From: Zeus faber | Lineage: Eukaryota; Chordata; Actinopteri; Zeiformes; Zeidae | Direction of reading: 5' to 3' | Length of the DNA: 64,000 nucleotides | NCBI GenBank assembly: GCA_960531495.1 | Contig: OY482851.1 | Coordinates: 11,212,829 to 11,276,828 of the forward strand | Part shown: positions 61,761-64,000 of the stretch, in pieces | Position numbering within the stretch: the stretch's first letter is position 1 | Layout: each line of letters begins with the position of its first letter | The notes under the pieces: generated by a model | The model's database searches: none | Told to the model about the DNA's origin: nothing | The model's input: the letters and a program-made list of their open reading frames with translations, nothing else | Translations under genes and position numbers: made by a program

Positions 61761-63507
61761 TGAATAGATTGATGGAAAAAATAAATTGCTGCTCAGCAGC
61801 TCACATCAAAACAATAGGCCGTAATAATAACAAACAGCAGAATAAAGAATAAATGAAAGAAAATAAAGGCCCGTGTATGAAAAATAAAAGTGGCAATATA
61901 TGGGAAACGGTTAAATCTACAGTAAAGCTCAAGTTTACTGTACACAATAAAAAATGGCAGGATAATGGAAAAATAATAGCATTAAAAAATAATAGGAGGG
62001 CCGTGTTTGGGCCCCAGGGCCGTCAGTTGAGCAGCCCTGGCCTAAGTTCACACACTCCTACACTCGCCGCATGCAGATAACATCAGCAGGCTACGTGGAG
62101 ATGGGTGGAGGGCGAGCCGGAGTCGGATTTGGGGAGGAAAAAGAGCAGCTGTCGTGGTCTGTCAGGCATAGCGAAGAGCTGAGTAACTTGATTTCGACAC
62201 GACGGCGTTCGGGAGATGAGAGCGAAGAGCGAGGCGCTGGCTACCGCTGCCAAGAGCCTGCGCGTCGCAGGCGTCCTGTCTCACAGTCGAAACGGGCTGT
62301 TGTCGTGGCTATCTTCTGGGATGGCTACGGGGACACGGCTTTGGCCAAAACCTCTCCTCCTGGAGCCCCAGGCGCTCCATGTTAAATGTTGAATTCCACC
62401 ATCGGCAGACCTGGTTCCACTGGAGGAGGGATTTGTTCGCCGAACGAGCCACACAACTGGCAGATTTTCACCTATAAATGGGCATATTAGATGGTAACTG
62501 CAAAATAAAAGTACAGAAATAACTTGATGAGAGGCCTGGAAAATGCTAAGAGGTCGCAATTTGACATCAGCTCCTAGTTTTGTACTAACAAGGGTCTAGT
62601 CGGCCGCAGCCGCCATATTTGGTGTGCGGTGTCATGGAGATGTCTGAAATGCAGTGGGAAACCCAAAAAGCCGTTGGCATCCAGCAGCGCTCGGAGCTCA
62701 CGTCCTTATAGGACAGAAGGAAAGCACCGGCATGCCATCTCACAGGGACGCCTGCCCAGCAGAGCGCGTGATGTTTTCTTGGGGCAGGAAACACCAGTGG
62801 TGGCGTCGAGCGTCCCAAAATGAGAGGTCTTTGGTCCGCCGGGGGTGACGGAGGGGTCGGTTCGGGGGGGACACTGACGCCGGTGAGGAGCCTTTTGACA
62901 AACTGTGCAGGAGATCCGGTCCAAGACCCTGGTCTGATCGACAGGAAACGGTTCCGGTGAAACACAGTTTATAATGGCGCGTGAGCGTTGCTAAAGAAAG
63001 GTTTTGCCGTTTTTCAACCCCGGCCCTATTGAAATGTTGGTTCCCCTCATTGAGTTTTTATCATTTTATAGTTTTTATATGTTAATGAAAAATGCTCCCA
63101 AAACCATACATTTAAGTGGGTGTTTTATCGGCTGTTTCGCACTCCTGTAAATCAGCTCTCTCGGCTACATCCGCACTGGTGTAAGGGACTAGAAACAGGA
63201 AGTTGAGTCGCTTCCTACTGGCAACCTGCTGTAGCCGACGTTTCTACGCCCTGCAAAAAGTAATCCTACCCATTGACAGAAACCTTATCGTTCCGTACAG
63301 CAATGACCCTGAGCACAATTAAGACATGAAGGTAACGGGAGTACAATCAAAACTATTCATAATTGCGGTTGCGTTTAAAATTAGAAGCAGAATTGAACAT
63401 AAAGCAGCAGCCCCCCGAGTCAAAGAAGAGGGTTTAACCCCGGGGTAGCGGAGGAATAGAGGCGACGTCTCTATTTCAACCACAATTATCCTGTATTTTT
63501 AGGCGTC

Positions 63508-63610
63508 TTATTATTATTATTATTATTATTATTAATATTATTATTATTATTGTCTTATCAAAACAATGTTACGGTCACTTCCAGAAACTCTCTCTCTCTC
63601 TCTCTCTCCC
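63508..63610. repeat. ATT and CT microsatellites
   Basis: An ATT tract (63508-63553) followed about 30 bases later by a CT run (63585-63608). Confidence 0.9.
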
Positions 63611-64000
63611 CCTCCTTTCCCTGCCTCTCTCTCTTCTGCTCAGTCGGTCGGCAACTGACCCGGACGACTGTTTATCTGGGAAGACTTTAATCGAGGAGAC
63701 CTATCCAGGCGCTTGGAAAGAAACAGAAACAGAAACAGGAATAGAAACAGGAATAGATACAGTCTTGATCGCATTCGCCTCGCGTGGTTAATTGCCCGGT
63801 GCTTCGTGCGCTCGTCCATCGCGGACGGCAACAGGAAGGAGGCTCGACGCAGTTTGGATAAAAGTCATACTTACCCTGAGTCACGGTGAAATATGGTAAA
63901 TATGAGGCGAGGGGGCTAAGCAAAATGTTCCAGAGCGAAGGGTTGAGGTTTTTTTCACGGGGGGGGGGGGGGGGGGACGATGAAACACAACACAATCAAT

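Larger units (their letters stand above)
57612..64000. other. Region upstream of loxhd1: repeat-rich, no gene supported
   Basis: Presumably holds the loxhd1 promoter and any 5' UTR exons, but none can be fixed. Contents seen: a hairpin at 57845-57891, a GT tract at 58915-58990, an ATT tract near 60160-60196, a SINE-like repeat at 61241-61545, ACAG/ATAG satellites at 61181-61240 and 61558-61760, a hAT-like end near 62000-62045, an ATT tract near 63508-63553 and a CT tract near 63585-63608. In human the next gene here is ST8SIA5; no exon of it was recognised. An open frame at 59101-59301 follows TTCTTCAG but matches no family I know. Confidence 0.55.

Noticed and set aside
62585..62965. 126-codon minus-strand frame upstream of loxhd1
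   Set aside because: It has no domain and no splice context, and its sequence texture suggests a dispersed repeat rather than ST8SIA5 or another gene.

Overview
This window is vertebrate nuclear DNA, almost certainly from a teleost (ray-finned) fish. Genes are split into many short exons with GT-AG introns, introns are rich in di-, tri- and tetranucleotide microsatellites, several fish-type dispersed repeats are present, and every recognisable protein is a vertebrate gene with fish-like divergence. There is no operon, CRISPR array or bacterial mobile element. Gene models were built by eye from exon similarity to remembered vertebrate families plus splice-site phase. All five models keep reading frame across every junction used.

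Layout. (1) 118-2680, + strand: the 3' five exons of a chondroitin sulfate N-acetylgalactosaminyltransferase (csgalnact1-like); its 5' part lies outside the window. (2) 5372-10157, +: complete six-exon phospholipid phosphatase (plpp1-like, 286 aa) with a CpG-rich promoter and a 23-bp minisatellite in intron 1. (3) 10.8-14.4 kb: gene-free, repeat-bearing. (4) 14554-19427, -: complete 11-exon atp5f1a, the mitochondrial ATP synthase alpha subunit (551 aa), with a TTAA-flanked transposon-like insert in its sixth intron. (5) 20.6-22.2 kb: CpG-rich promoter region. (6) 21649-30235, +: complete eight-exon rnf165/ark2c (354 aa), an Arkadia-type RING-H2 E3 ligase, with a 3' UTR of about 3.9 kb. (7) 34543-57611, -: complete 42-coding-exon loxhd1 (about 2419 aa), a chain of PLAT domains needed for hair-cell function in mammals. 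(8) 57.6-64.0 kb: repeat-rich DNA with no gene I can support.

The genes do not form one pathway: proteoglycan glycosylation, lipid phosphate hydrolysis, mitochondrial ATP synthesis, BMP/Smad-linked ubiquitylation and hair-cell mechanotransduction. The order atp5f1a - rnf165 - loxhd1 matches human 18q21 (ATP5F1A ... RNF165 - LOXHD1), but HAUS1 and C18orf25, which lie between ATP5F1A and RNF165 in human, are absent here. rnf165 and loxhd1 are tail to tail, with candidate poly(A) signals only about 160 bp apart.

I found no convincing new biological system. The most interesting signals are a roughly 210-residue Lys/Glu-rich N-terminal extension of Loxhd1 that human LOXHD1 lacks, two further lysine tracts between or within PLAT repeats, a 240-bp interstitial telomeric array in a loxhd1 intron, long minisatellites in introns, two strong DNA hairpins, and an unusual 5' splice site in loxhd1.
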